This document shows, in pieces, positions 39,372-51,800 of a DNA stretch of 64,000 bases. A program made the position numbers and the translations under genes. Under the pieces are notes generated by a model, which searched no databases, had not been told where the DNA came from, and saw only the letters and a program-made list of their open reading frames with translations. Source of the stretch: Oidiodendron maius Zn (lineage: Eukaryota; Ascomycota; Leotiomycetes; Myxotrichaceae); assembly GCA_000827325.1 (NCBI GenBank), contig KN832876.1:1948295-2012294 (forward strand). The letters are read 5' to 3'. The number at the start of each line of letters is the position of its first letter. Positions within the stretch are counted from its first letter, which is position 1.

Positions 39372-40663
39372 TCACTTCCAGTATATCGTTCCGTCCATTA
39401 ATCTTCTTGCCGTCCGGAAAACTATGGCAGTTGCCAGGGATCCATCGTCATCAAACTTAGCACCGACCATGATTTTGCCGCTGGGGTGGCCCAAGGTAAC
39501 ACCACTAATATCAGCTCGAGTGCTCGAAGTATTGGGGTAGACAGTAGAGCCTTTGATGTTTGCAGCGACTGCAATGGCCATAGCTACGGTAATTGGCACA
39601 GCACGATGAGGCTGACCTACCGATAAAGCCCTTACCACCAGGTCGACCGTGTTCTCGTCGAGGGTGTCGCCCGAAAGCAGCTTGTGAGATGTCGATGGAG
39701 ATACTATGGCAATCTTGGGAATAGACTGAGGCGCCGATGCCTCATCTTTGCTCAGGCCCATGGCTACTGATGCTTTTTGCCGAATGGTTTCGAGTTTCGA
39801 CATAAGTTCCGGATTCGAATCCATAGAGTCTGGGAGGATTGTACCGTCTATATCGATGTCTTTTGCTTGGATGAAGACGCATGGATTGCCGGCGTCAATG
39901 CAGGTAGCTTCAACTCCATCAAGCATGTCTGTAATGTTTCCCGTTGGGAACAACTTCCCAGTCTTAGAACCACTGTAGAGTGTGAGATTAAAGGCTCATT
40001 TGGAGGTATAGTGGAATGGACCTACGCCGGTTTAATGAAGGCAAGTTCAATCTTCGCAGCTGTGCCATGCACTCCGTCGATAGCGAATGATCCATCCGCT
40101 GCGGCTTCGCCTCCTACTACCGGGAACGTAGAATGGATAATTTTGCCTGTATTAGTGTTGTGTATCCGTACTGTTACCTCTCCATCCTCTCTCGCTGTGA
40201 CCATCCTGGAATCTACAGCGAACGGCCCAATTGCGCTGGCCATATTTCCGCAATTGCTTGAATAGTCGACATCCATGCTCTTAACTCCAATGGCCGCAAA
40301 TGTGTAATCGACATCAGCATCGGGATGCTTTGAAGGCCCAACAATACATATCTTTGAGAGACTGGATATGCCTCCTCCCATTCCATCAAGCTGTCTGCCA
40401 TTAGGATCGGGAGAGCCTAGAGCACCACAAAATATGGGTGACCACTCCTTTTGGTTTACCGGGAGGTCCCGTTGGTGAAATATAATCGCTCTGGACGTCC
40501 CACCCCGGTAATACGCTGCCGGAAGTTTGTTCTGCTTCATTGCCATGGTTGATGTATGTCTGGATTGGGCATTTGTAGCTCGAGACGCTTGGAAAAATCG
40601 AGGGGTAGAAACGACACCGGGTTTCCCACAAAGCCGTCGGGTGCCATTCAAGAATCTAGACAT
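39372..40663 (-). CDS. PrpF-family aconitate/methylaconitate isomerase, mitochondrially targeted
   Basis: Two exons (40663-40026, 39972-39372) give 412 residues. PrpF proteins share the diaminopimelate-epimerase fold and move the double bond or isomerise trans-(methyl)aconitate. Family marks are PAAYYRGGTSRAIIFHQRDLP near the start (split here for length), LDGMGGGISSLSK, the Cys-bearing motif YSSNCGNMASAIGPFA, and in the second half TGKLFPTGNITDMLDG, CIDAGNPCVFIQA and GHPSGKIMVGAKF. The first ~38 residues (MSRFLNGTRRLCGKPGV, then Arg/Ser-rich) are absent from bacterial PrpF and look like a mitochondrial presequence; a second Met follows at about residue 40. It could act beside 2-methylcitrate dehydratase, encoded 17 kb away, or make an unusual aconitate isomer; the fungal aconitate isomerase Adi1 belongs to the same family. 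The promoter is at most 315 bp. Confidence 0.9.
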
Positions 40664-40978
40664 TATCCACTACTTTTAATGGATCTGATTTCCTCCTGAC
40701 ATAACACCGCGCATGGCGTCCTCTTCAATTAATTTTCTAGTACACTTGACACGGAATCACAAAGACGCGACTCGGCCAAGACTCCGAAGACCGCAATAGC
40801 CGAGCTAATTGGACTAGAGGAAGAGCGACAGAAATGTAATCCTGCAAATTGTGTATCATTTAATTATTTATTTAGCAGAATTTTTCTGGGGACTTTTATT
40901 ATCCGCGTAATGAAGTATAATAAAGTATGAAGGAAATGTATTCTAATTTTTGTTGCGCAGCCTCTACCTCCAACAGGC
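40664..40978. promoter_or_regulatory. Short tandem intergenic spacer (PrpF promoter, GH76 3' UTR)
   Basis: Only 315 bp separate the start of the PrpF homologue from the stop of the GH76 gene upstream of it on the same strand. It must hold the isomerase promoter and the mannanase 3' UTR. It is AT-rich at its upper end. Confidence 0.45.
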
Positions 40979-42377
40979 CTATTTTATCATGAAGCATAAC
41001 CCCCCAATGTATATGACTAGCAGTACGGTTGTCAAAAATCCTGCTCCTATTTTGTCTCCACGCGTGGCAGGTGCAATATTATGTGTCAAACGCTGCCCAG
41101 ATGCCAGGCTGCCACTCCCATCACTTGTCCCACCGGTTGTACCAGTGACTGGACCGGTAACCTGTTGAAGTAGATTACTTTGAATAACCTCTAATGCCGC
41201 CATTTGCTGCCCTACTCCACTAGAACCATCCCAGTCAGAACCAGACTTCCAAGAAATGCCACACATAGTACCACTCGGACCACCAGAGCACTGGCTTGCG
41301 GCTGCCGCCGCACTTGGTCTAAGATACGACATAATGGCATCATATGTAAAAGGTGCAATCTTGGTAGTGGCAGCCATCCAGCGAGAGAGATAAGCTTTAA
41401 ATGAGAGTTCGTCTACATTGCAGGCTGCAGCTGATTCACATGCCACCTCCTCCATTATGCTTTTCCTAAAGAACACTTCTAGTCCTTGCAAGAGACCCCA
41501 TGTGCGGGAGCCCCAGAGGTCGGAGCCATCGGTGTAGTTGTACAGATTAGCAGCACCTAGAAGCAGGACTCCTGCATTGTATGTCCATTGGATGTGATTG
41601 ACTTCGTGGCAGTTTTTGGTGTCTATCCCATCATAGACATGGTGCTCGTCGTTGACGAGTCCAACCGATGTCATCCAATTCCAAGTCTTCTCTGCCCATT
41701 CGGCGTAGGTATCGTTTCCTGTGTACCTTGCGAGCCTTGCTCCCAGGTTGAAGAAACAACCATTAGAAATCGTATTCTTATAGTTGTAGCCCTTATTGAA
41801 CGGAAATATTTGCCATCTCAGTCCTCCCCCACAACTAAAAGTGTCCCATCGTGAAGCCTGTGAGTTGAAAACGGCTTGTGCTAGTGCAAGCCACTGAGGG
41901 CGCGCCTTTGGTGGGTTATGAAAATTTGTCTCTGCAGCAGACATTGCAGACAACGCCCAGAAGCATTGATCATCGTTTCCTTCCGTCTTTGTTTCATTTG
42001 GGGGAAGATAGTTTTCGAGTGGTCCCACTTGGAAGAGAAGGGCTTCAAACGTAATATCGTTATACGTGGTATCTCCAGTATAATACCAATAGTCGACCAT
42101 GGCGCCAAACATAGCACCTGCTTCCCACCAGTAGTAAGGATCTGGGAGACTGCCTGGGATATCTCCAAGATGATTGCCGGTATAAATACCCATCATATCG
42201 TGCGCAATTGTGCTTGCTGCATTCTTGATTGAATCTGTCATACATATCAGCCAGAAGAGTTTGAAATATCATCCGATGCAAACCTTGGGACTGTAAATCC
42301 AAAGTGATAGCCCGCGCGAAATGGCCCTCTGTCAGGATAGCCATCCCGGCATAGGCCAGACTGCAGTGAAAGTTCAT
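40979..42377 (-). CDS. GH76 mannan endo-1,6-alpha-mannosidase, GPI-anchored (Dfg5/Dcw1 type)
   Basis: Two exons (42377-42284, 42234-40979) encode 449 residues. Dfg5/Dcw1 proteins are thought to link GPI proteins to the cell-wall glucan and are needed for wall integrity. The family is clear from LDLQSQDSIKNAASTIAHDMM, DPYYWWEAGAMFGAMVDYW, the catalytic Asp-Asp pair in EGNDDQCFWALSAMSAAE, and the following NEVNHIQWTYNAGV-like segment (here HEVNHIQWTYNAGVLL). A hydrophobic C-terminus (IGAGFLTTVLLVIYIGGLCFMI) preceded by a Gly/Ser/Thr linker is a GPI-attachment signal. The predicted N-terminus is only weakly hydrophobic, so its exact start or signal peptide is uncertain. Several N-glycosylation sequons fit secretion. 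Confidence 0.93.
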
Positions 42378-43475
42378 TTGAAAGAAATACTACTACAAAA
42401 TCATTGCAGAGAAAAATGCTTTCACAATAAACTGAGCCTATGACGTGTCCCAGAATTCTGCTTATTCATATTTGAAGTTGAATGTAAAGCCCAGAATGTT
42501 TCGTATATTATCTGTGAGTAGTACAAGGAAAATTATAGCTCGATCTGAATTATTATTCCAATTTAGCAATGCGAATGTGATGATATTGCAATGCTCGGGT
42601 CTATCAAGATCTTCACCAAGCGTCTGGTTTTTTACCCAAAGGTAAGTGGAGGGGACGAAATATGTATTGCAAAATAGAGTAAGCCAGCTTTGGTATTTTA
42701 TTGTATAATCTATGAAAAAGGAAAGGCGGACTTCGTCCTAGAATGTTGCGATATCCTAGGCGGTGGAGATATCATATTGTCACCGTGGTCCCATTGGTAA
42801 CATAATCTTTGACCACAGGGGCAGACATAAGAATAAACGCACTCAAAATTTCGGTATTCTAAACTGCCACAATAGTATAGAGCGCAGAAATGGTTTTGCT
42901 AGGCGGGTATTAGCATGTATTCTGATGTTGGCTTGACAGATAATGTTCTGTTGAGTCGGACACCTGACATATGCCTCGACTAGAAGACAGGTCAGCCCGG
43001 GACACCAGGCCTGGGGGAAAGATTAAAGGCGTGCTCTAAAATAGGTGCTAATTGTTCTGCTTTCAGTTTATATTTCCGTTAACTTGATATTCGATGGGAG
43101 ATGGAAGATGCAAGACATGAATGTTGCGAAGTCGCGCTCCTATTAATAAACAAGCCCTTGCTAGTTAGCTCATGACACCCGAGGGTACAAGGAGTCTGAA
43201 CACTATCTTCTCCACCATCTACTACTTTATTCACTACCAAGCGAACGATAGACAATGCAGCGTGGCACTCTTCTATTTACTTTCAGGATTAGGTTGCTAT
43301 GCAGGATGTAAACACCCTCTTTATCAGTCCGCCTCCCTACAAGCAGCTTAATTAAACCCGAAATGCTGCTAATCATGCTCCGTTGCTGCCACTGAACTAT
43401 TTACAGCTCCTTGTGATCTTCTCACATAAATGAACAGCTTCTATTCAGCACCATCTATTTAGCTAATCCGCAGCT
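42378..43475. promoter_or_regulatory. Divergent intergenic region between the GH76 and HET genes
   Basis: About 1.1 kb, AT-rich, between divergent starts; no gene is seen. It should contain both promoters. Confidence 0.5.
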
Positions 43476-46136
43476 ATGGAATTCGCTCTTCTTCCATTCC
43501 ATCGTGGCAATCCTCCCATTCCCATTCCTAAAACTCCATATATTTCCAAAGAGCGATACGATGGAGGCCTATGGACTTCATATCCATCACGCCGAGGCTG
43601 GTAGCTCTCAGCATGGGATGGAAAGTACTTCGATTTGCAGGAGTATCATCGTTCTGAACGGGTTAATCCTACGCCTCTGGCAGCGCTCGAGCCATTCATC
43701 CAGACCTGGCTTTATTTTGGCCTATTGAGCGAATTTTTATGCGTGAATCTGTCCGGATTTAAAGAGGGAACACCATCTGTGAATGAGAAGGAGTTCCGGG
43801 CTATCGTTGACCTCATATATGAAGCCACCTTAATTCAAGATGGCAATAGAAAATACGTGAACCTAAGCTCGGACAGCCTCAATTCATTCTTGCAGAGCAC
43901 TAGACAGCGTCTTCCAAAAGAAACTGAGATCATGAGGAAGTTCTACCAACATCTCAACCACTGCCTTTCATGCACTAGCTCGATGTTAGCAGCCTTACCT
44001 GCAGGATTCAATCACGCCGTCAAGTGCTCGATTGCAGCTCTTGCAGAGTTGCTAATGAACACAGTAAATACTGCCTTCCGACTTATTGGTTTGAAACCGG
44101 ACTTTGGCAGATTCTGGGGCAAGGGATTTCTGGATAATGAGGCGAAGAATTTGATGAAAAGTCATGGCTGGTGCATTAGTGATATTACCAGACTCGAGGC
44201 TAAATATAAGTCGATTCAAAGCTTATACGCAGCTCGGATGATGGACAAGTCACTACCCAGGCGAAACCATGATAATTGTACCAAATTCAGTTGCAATTTT
44301 TTCCAAATCAACAAGGGAGCCTTCCGATTGCAGCATCAAGAGGATACTTGCCCGTGTAATCCTCTTGAAGTTGACTGCGAGGCTCTCGCAAGTATATTGA
44401 GCAAGGACGACGTATTTCCAGTGCTAAATTTCACGGGCGATCTCTACAATCTAAAAGCAGACATAGTAGAATCTACGCCGGAAATCCCATTTGTGGCTAT
44501 TTCACATGTATGGGCGGATGGGTTGGGTAATCCCAATTCTAACTCTCTATTCCGATGCAAGCTTCACCATTTAACAAAACTAGTAGCTGCAATTGGGACG
44601 CAAGATATTCTGCACAAACAAAATATCCCATATATATGGCTCGACACACTCTGCTGTCCTGCCCAGGATGGTGATGGAAAGCAACAAGCCATTGAGAAGA
44701 TTCGCCTAGTTTATCAGCAGGCAAAACACGTCCTTGTTCTTGACGCTGGACTTATGTCGTATAGCGCCAGTGATCAGGAAGAATTTGAACAGCTTGTACG
44801 AATTTTTACGTCTGGCTGGATGCGGAGACTCTGGACCCTTCAAGAAGGGGCTCTGTCAAAGTCTCTTTACTTTCAATTTGCTGACAGGGCTGTGCCAATT
44901 GCGGAGCTGATGAACACTATTTTCAAGAAGTGTAATCAAATGAGATATAAAGCGATATTCATGGATCTATCAAATGAATATCACGGCCTGACATCATTTT
45001 TCCACCCGAGCCCAGACCTAGCAGATACCAATGAGATTGCAACGCTTGATCGGTCACTTCAGTTCCGAAATGTCAGTGTGCCCGCGGACGAACCTCTCTG
45101 CATCGGTACACTTATGGATCTGAATCTGAATGAAATTTTGAACGTGAAAGAAAAGAACGGCCGCATGCAGAAGGTATGGCAGCTAATTGCTGCAAAGAAG
45201 GGCGGGTTTCCTATGCAAGTTATCTTCTTCCAAGAGCCAAGGATTGATGTTCCTGGCTGGCGATGGGCACCTAAAAGCCTACTGGCATGGGACGGCGGAT
45301 CTCACGAACTGATGAACACTCGCTTCTTAAAATGGAGCGAGAAGAATCTAGGGAAGGTAACTGATCAAGGCCTTCGCGTTCAATATCCTGGATACAGGAT
45401 TAAGGTTGCTCCAGAAACTGGAGACCGAAAGCCACAGCTCTTGCCAGGCTTCCCACGCCGCCCCGAGTTTAATCTATGTGTGCAGGACATCAACACAGGG
45501 GAGTGGTACCATATCTACGACAAGTCATATGCATCTCTCAACCAAACTTGGACAGAAGAGGAGAGAAAATCACACAACGAACTAGGGCTCTTTCCGCTGC
45601 ATGACATTGCAGAAACGAGCGATTCTGGCCTCTTACTCAATTCGTTGAACAACAAGATCCCAAGAGTCCATGAGGCGCTCTTTGGCACTATTTTGGCCCC
45701 CCAATCTCCAGACTCGCCTGAGGAAGGCTTGACGGTCAGAAGAGGACGGGTTGTCGTTGTCAGTCTGGTTCGGCCACAGGTCACGTACGTATACAACACT
45801 CTTCGCAGGCTTGCCCTCGATGTCCGGACTAGTGACCTTGCAGAGAAGCACAGGGCAATCTATGAACGCCTGGCTCGGGAGCGTGACGGATCTCCGGACC
45901 TATTGGAAGCGGCCATCGCAAATAGCGAGGAACTCGGAACTTCCGTCAAGCAGATAGAAAAGGAGATGCAGAGGATGGTTGAGATGGTGGCTGCCACAGA
46001 CGACCAATTTGTCACGGCCGTCGAGGAATCCGGCGAGGTTCACTTGAACAGCGTCTGGTTGTGGATCTACGAATTCGTAGCGCATGATTATGTGGGCGAG
46101 AAGTTGGCAGAGGAGCAGGTGTGGTTTGTTGACTGA
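43476..46136 (+). pseudogene. HET-domain (heterokaryon incompatibility-like) gene interrupted by an in-frame TAG
   Basis: A continuous 887-codon frame without introns encodes a large HET-domain protein, but codon 43 (43602-43604) is TAG. The first 42 codons (ending DGGLWTSYPSRRGW) and the part after it (from WDGKYFDLQEYHRS to EPFIQTWLYFGLLSE) both look like the usual N-terminus of this HET subfamily, so the stop interrupts one gene. The HET domain follows: FVAISHVWADGLGN, YIWLDTLCCPA, AKHVLVLDAGLM and RLWTLQEGALS. A Cys-containing region precedes it. No GT-AG intron that removes the TAG in frame can be placed. The remaining 844 codons are intact, so loss is recent, or the base is a sequencing error, or a shorter protein is made from a later ATG. 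HET genes trigger cell death or self/non-self responses; this class is highly variable. Confidence 0.8.
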
Positions 46137-46465
46137 TTTGTGTTTGCGGGAAAGTGACGGGGTGGTTTACGAGCCCCGCGGAAATCATCGGCCGCCCCAC
46201 CACTGCTGGACACAAGTGCCCATTGCAGTTTCTGTCCGGCGTGTCGGTGCCGACGCTGCGATACCTATATCTGGCGGCTGACAATTCCTTCTGGTCTGTT
46301 ATAATCTTCTGCACTCCCACATTGTAAGCACGCAGTCATCTCGCCGCGATAACGCAGAGAACCCTGAAACCTTCTCAAGTTCATCATCTTCCTTCAGTGA
46401 CTCTAGACGAATCGCTCACCATCTCCCAGTCTCGAAGCATTGCAACCCAAGACAGCACCGCAATC
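46137..46465. promoter_or_regulatory. Intergenic region before the Dabb-domain gene
   Basis: About 330 bp, GC-richer than the preceding spacer. It should hold the HET-gene 3' end and the promoter of the next gene. The next frame is open upstream of its ATG but has no family resemblance there. Confidence 0.45.
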
Positions 46466-46900
46466 ATGGCCGGAAAAATTATTCGCGTTACCATGTTCAA
46501 GCTGCCATCGAAGGAGAACCAGCAGAAGATGATCGGACTGTACAAGGTCCTGTCCGAAACTGCCCGCAAGGTATATCGCTCGAGCCTGTGTCCTCCCCAT
46601 CCTCGCCTCTCTTCTTTCGTCCCAGGCCTGCCGCTGTCCGTTTCCCGCCAGCTAACTGTCAGGTGTATGTAGGATGGCAAGCCGTACATCCTCTCGCTAG
46701 AAGCCGGGCCGGCCTATGAAGATGCTCGCAGCAACGGCTTCACGTTTGTGGCCAAGTCCGAGTTTTCCAACCTGGATGACATGAAGTACTATGATACGGA
46801 CTGCACGGCCCACTCGACGTTGAAGAACAATGTCAAGGACCTGGGCATCGAGGGAATAATGACGACTTATTACTCGCCGGGCGTCAGTGCTGGTCTGTGA
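46466..46900 (+). CDS. Stress-responsive A/B barrel (Dabb) domain protein
   Basis: Two exons (46466-46570, 46673-46900) give 110 residues, typical for single-domain Dabb proteins. These small ferredoxin-like dimers occur in stress and secondary metabolism; some catalyse polyketide or terpene-like chemistry, most are uncharacterised. The start MAGKIIRVTMFKLPSKENQQ and the motifs KPYILSLEAG, FVAKSEFSNLDDMKYYDTDC and AHSTLK fit the family. The 102-nt intron uses GTATAT and an acceptor ending TGTAG. It is tandem with a dienelactone hydrolase gene 400 bp downstream, but nothing shows a shared role. Confidence 0.88.
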
Positions 46901-47311
46901 AGGGAGTAGAAGAGGTGCGGCGACGCGGTGGAGCGGACGCAGATACTGTTCCTACGTCGAGCAAGTTCAGGCCACTGCAGCGGATAGACAGGCGGTCGCG
47001 AATGGCATGGGTCATTAGAAGTGATATATAGCTTTCTTCAGTCAGTAAATGCAAGAAATGGCCAAGACCGATCTCGCGCGTTGCAAGCCACAATGGAATC
47101 ATATGTTCTTCTTGGACCGGGCTGGTGGACGGCGGCCGCGCTTTTGGTGGGGCAGCGCCATTGTTCGATAAATGTCGCCGCTACTGTAGTTACCCCTCAG
47201 TGCCGATAAGATTCCCGACATTTGGAGCTCGACCAGGGATGTGCTTTCCGCATAAAGTTTCGACGTCACCTCCACCCACTGATCTTCATCTCCTTACAAA
47301 ACACACAGCTC
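46901..47311. promoter_or_regulatory. Tandem intergenic spacer
   Basis: About 410 bp between the Dabb gene and the dienelactone hydrolase gene. It holds a 3' UTR and a promoter; no gene seen. Confidence 0.45.
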
Positions 47312-48337
47312 ATGCCAGCTCTGCGGCTCCTTACCCCTCGTGCTCTTTCAATTGCATCGTCGTCAAGAGCACTTCCGTTGCAATCCCCGCGCCAGTTCAG
47401 ACCTCTATACACCGGGCGACGGTACTCGTACAACATGGCACAACATGGTCACAGCGCAGCGTGCTGCAGCATCCCCCCAATTGTCTCCAAAGGCTATGAA
47501 GCCAAGGGCAAGTATGAGACCATTGGAGGCATGAAAACCTGTGAGCCTCTCTCCTCCCCTCATAGATTCCTTCCCCAATTACCTTGGCTTACAACACTAT
47601 TCAAGATGTCACTGGCCCTGCCAATGCCACCAAGGCAATCCTCTATGTCTTCGACATCTTCGGATACTTCCCACAGTCCATCCAGGGAGCGGATATCCTC
47701 TCCACGTCGGACAAGGACAACCAGTACCAGGTCTTCATGCCCGATTTCTTTGACGACAAGCCCGCCGACATCTCTTGGTTCGCCCCCCTCCCCTTAGACT
47801 TCATCTTCCCCTTTCTTCCAAGGCGAACATATAGAACTTACGATGCCGACAAACAGGTATCCGCCAGACACTGCAGAGAAGGGGCAAGCTCTAGGAAACT
47901 TCTTCTCTACCATTGGCGCCCCACCAAAGGCCGTAGGCAAGATCCCGCCGTACGTAAAGGAGGTCGAGAAGCTGAACCCAAGCGTCAAGGCCTGGGCCAT
48001 CGTGGGCTTCTGCTGGGGCGGCAAGGTTGTGTCTCTCGTAAATTCATCGTCCGAGACACAGTTTAATGCTGGCGCTGAGTGCCACCCAGCTATGGTTGAC
48101 CCGTCTGATGCCCTGAAGATCAAGATCCCACTCTGCATGCTCGCATCCAAAGATGAGAATCCTGAGGATGTCAAGCAATTCGAGGCCAACCTGACGGGCC
48201 CGAAGCATGTCGAGATCTTTGCCGACCAGATCCATGGCTGGATGGCCGCGAGGTCCGACTTGGAAGATCCGAGGGTCAAGCAGGAGTATGAGCGGGGTTA
48301 CAAGACCCTCTTAGAGTTCTTTGCGAAGCATGTGTGA
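47312..48337 (+). CDS. Dienelactone hydrolase family protein
   Basis: Three exons (47312-47540, 47606-47777, 47857-48337) give 293 residues. Dienelactone hydrolases open lactone rings in aromatic degradation; fungal members often have unknown ester substrates. The alpha/beta-hydrolase core shows ATKAILYVFDIFGYFPQSIQGAD (split here for length), the nucleophile Cys in GFCWGGK, and the catalytic His in DQIHGWMAAR. Introns restore KTYVTGPANA and DISWYPPDTAEKG. The chosen start gives an Arg/Ser-rich leader (MPALRLLTPRALSIASSSRA) that looks like a mitochondrial presequence; a second ATG at 47435 gives a 252-residue cytosolic form beginning MAQHGHSAACC. Two products from alternative starts are possible. 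Confidence 0.9.
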
Positions 48338-48886
48338 GTGTGATCGGCATCCTGGATCGGAGGGAGGCTTATGGGTGGCAGTCACTCCCATAGCGCGAAG
48401 ATCTAAAAATGTATGCTGCTTTTAATTAGCCTGGCCGCGTAGATAAGCACCGGCACGTTACCCTCAAGTCAAAATACTATATTTTTCCCCAGCAGAGATC
48501 GCAATCTTTTATAGTGACTCTGAAGCGCGCTGGGGGTAGGCGGAGAACGATGGATTATGATGCTCCAGAAAATTGCACCAATAGCCACGTAGAAGATTTG
48601 TGGAAGCAATTATTGTGATTATAAGGGGGGTGTTAAGGTACATCGTCCTAGCAGGACATTGAGCACAGGAAAGCAATTCATCATTCTCGTAACTTCCATA
48701 TGTACCATGCTCAAGATGTTCTCATCCGGGTACGTTCATACCATAGAGAAACTCGCAACTGCGTACGACGTACGTTAGCGGCAGTCTCTTGAGAAACTCC
48801 AGACCAACTCCGAAGAATGAATACGCTGAAAAATAAAACTCAGATAACGCAGCTTCTCAGGGCACAGACGGTCGATAAATCACCAC
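48338..48886. other. Convergent intergenic region
   Basis: About 550 bp between the 3' ends of the dienelactone hydrolase (plus) and the SH3 protein (minus). No gene seen. Confidence 0.5.
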
Positions 48887-51800
48887 TCAGAAGATCGAGT
48901 TCACAATGTCACTGCCAATGGTCGCACCGGCGCCGAATATGGCTGCGTTGCCTAGCTTCTTGCCGAATTTCTTGCCCATCTCTGCTCCCTTGCCGTGTCT
49001 ATTCTCGACGGGCTGTCCAGCAACTTGCATTGGGGGGACTGCGCTGGTGTATGGATCGCTCGGGCCAGCTGCAGGGGGACTTTGATATGGCTGCTGCTGG
49101 GGAGAATATCCAGCACCATAGGTGTTGTCCTTGTCGTTGCCGTAATAGACGCCCTGTCCAGGGATATTCGGACCAGATCGGGTGGGTGGCATAGGACTGG
49201 CCTGTGGTTGAACGTAGTTAACTGGGAATACGCCTTCCTGCCCAGTTCGTAGATTCTTGCCGAGCCACCAGTCCGCGTTCATGTATTCGTATACAGCAAT
49301 CTCATCGCCAACCTCGAAGTTGCAGTCACCGGCCTCAGAATATCGGTATAGAGCAGTGGCGCGTGTAAGCTCCGGCTTGGATGGGCTATTGCGATCGGGC
49401 AGAGACGGCGCAGCACCGCTGGTATAGGCGGGCGGCGAGGAATTGTTGTTGATGTTTAGGTTGTTGAGAGCAGTGGTGGGTGGTGCGGGAGGCGCTGGAG
49501 AAGCTACCGAAGCAGTTCGAGAACTGCCGCTGAGAGCGGACTCGGCCGGGAGGGCATTCATAATCGTATCAAATTGTTCATCGGAGATCGCACTGTTCTC
49601 AGCAAGTGATTCGAGTTCCTGTGGCCGAGCTATTAGCAAGGCAAGAACAGTAAGATACCATGTCGACACTTACATTCTTGATGGTTCGCAGGGAGCGATT
49701 GTTGCTGATGATCCGGTTGCGCTCCTCTGGGGGCATTGAAGTAGGCATGACTTTATTTTCGATGTATGCGTACTCTGTATTGTAACACTCGATACAGTTT
49801 GGGTGCTGCGCGCAGCCTCGTGGCTCTGCGTGAACTAGCTGCTTGATGTATTGACGTTCGCTTTCAGTGAAGTAAAATAGGCCGCGGCGGGAGGTCTGCG
49901 GCAGATCGACAGGCTGAGGGCGTGTCTTCTTTGCCGATAGTTGCTGCTTGTCGTCGGGGAGCGTATAGAAGCGATGGCCGTATGTGACGTGGGGTGATGC
50001 TGGAGGAGCTTGAATACCAGAGCTGACACCAGTTTGATTTCTCGTCTCACCACCGTGGCGGACAGCAAAAGGCTTGAAAACAATCTTGTTATATGCGCTA
50101 GGGGTGCGGAGGCTCTGAATTCCTTGTGTTAGACCTTCAGCGAGTCTGGACGGCCTGGGGTTCGAGACGGGTGCAGAGGGACCAGAGTTAGCGCGAACAG
50201 AGGCAGCAGCAGCACCAGAAGAGTTCGAGAGGGATCGGTTTGTCGAAGCCCCACTATGCTTTCCGTTGAATGATTCCGCCTGTCCTCGGTAGGTTTTCTC
50301 CAAGAGATTGTCGATGAGCTCGTTGTTATTCACACCTTCTGTTGGGAGGGAGAGCTGGCTGTCGACTTGCACGGGAGACGCGCCCACATTTCTCGACTCA
50401 GCCACAACGATCGCCACAGACAGCGGGGGCGTCGGCATGACCTCGCCGGCTCGAGCCGAACACAACAACTGCACCGACTGCGACGACCGCGTCTCGATCG
50501 TGGTTTCCACGACCATATCTCCTGCATCAACGATTTTGGTCCTACCGATAATATTCTCAGGGTCAACTTTATCGGCGACAGGCTTTTCAGATGAAGCTGT
50601 TGCCTCGAGATAGCTAGCCATGCCAGTAATTTCAGGGGCGCTCGGAATGCCAGGTTCATCTCCAGTGCCTCGCGCAACAACATTGTCAATGGGCTCAGTG
50701 GTTTCCGCGAGCTGGGTTTCCACCACTGGCTCGTTCAGTTCAACGACCTCATCTACTTCCTTGGCTCCAGGTCCATGTTCAGACTGAACGACAGACAATG
50801 CTTCTGCCTCGGCCCTGGCAGTTTGCTCTACGTGCCAAGCGGCAATAAGGATTTGAACAAGGGTATCGAGATCCTCTTCCTCGTCTTGATCATGGTGCTG
50901 CACCGCGCCCCCACCATATCCAAATGGCTCAGAAAGGCCATAAATGTTTATACCAAGACCGATGTCGTGTTCTTGTGAGTTGCGAAGCCTAGATATGATG
51001 GGGTGGTTTCCGTGTTCAACGGCGTTGTCAATGGTGTGAGCCAAAGTACTCAATCGTTCTTCTGCATGACCCATGGCAGCATTGTTCTTATTCTCTCGGA
51101 TACCTTGGCCTTCAACTGCAGTTGATTTGATCTCCTTGGCCCTGTTATCGTTCTCAGCAGTGCTCAGATGCTTCTCAAGACTGATGCCAAGACCAATGTT
51201 ATGGTCCTTGGTGTTTTCATGGCCTTCATTCTTATCATCTCTAATACCATTGAGTTTTTGCATCATTTGCGGACAAACTCTTTCGACTTCAGTGCGAATT
51301 TCATTTATGGTCTTGGATGGAGCGGCCGAGGTGGATTTATGAGCAGAAACGATGGATGAAAGATCTCCAACTGGGCTACGCTTATTAGACCTAGCTGCAA
51401 GTTGTTGGCGCTTATTTTGTCGGCGTTGCCATCTGTAGGAGACCGCAAGGACTGTCTCTTCCGTGGCTTTGCCTCTGAGGAGCCTGGCCGGATTTCGAGG
51501 CGGAATGGGCGGAGTGGGGAGAGTTAGTGATTGTTTGAATGATTCTTCTTCTGACTCTGCAATAGGTACTGTATCCTTTCCTATAGCTACCTGCGATGGC
51601 AAACTTTGTACTCTCATTCCAGTGTTTGAGTGAACTTCATCAATTCCAAGTCCAGTGAGAACATATTCACCTTTGACAAGGGAACCGCGAACTGATAATA
51701 TGGAATCCGCCGGAAGGTCTCGAGATTCCTCTTGAAAAGGATTATAAGTGCTAGTGTCATCTGGTTTGAGCGCTTGGTGGTCCTATATTGTTGTAAGCTC

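Noticed and set aside
43601-43640. Intron that would remove the TAG in the HET gene
   Set aside because: Acceptors at 43611, 43625 and 43640 give 11, 25 and 40 nt, too short or out of frame; later ones shift the frame or delete the conserved QTWLYFGLL region.
46397-46465. Upstream extension of the Dabb-domain gene
   Set aside because: It begins with GTG, not ATG, and the Dabb domain begins at the ATG at 46466.
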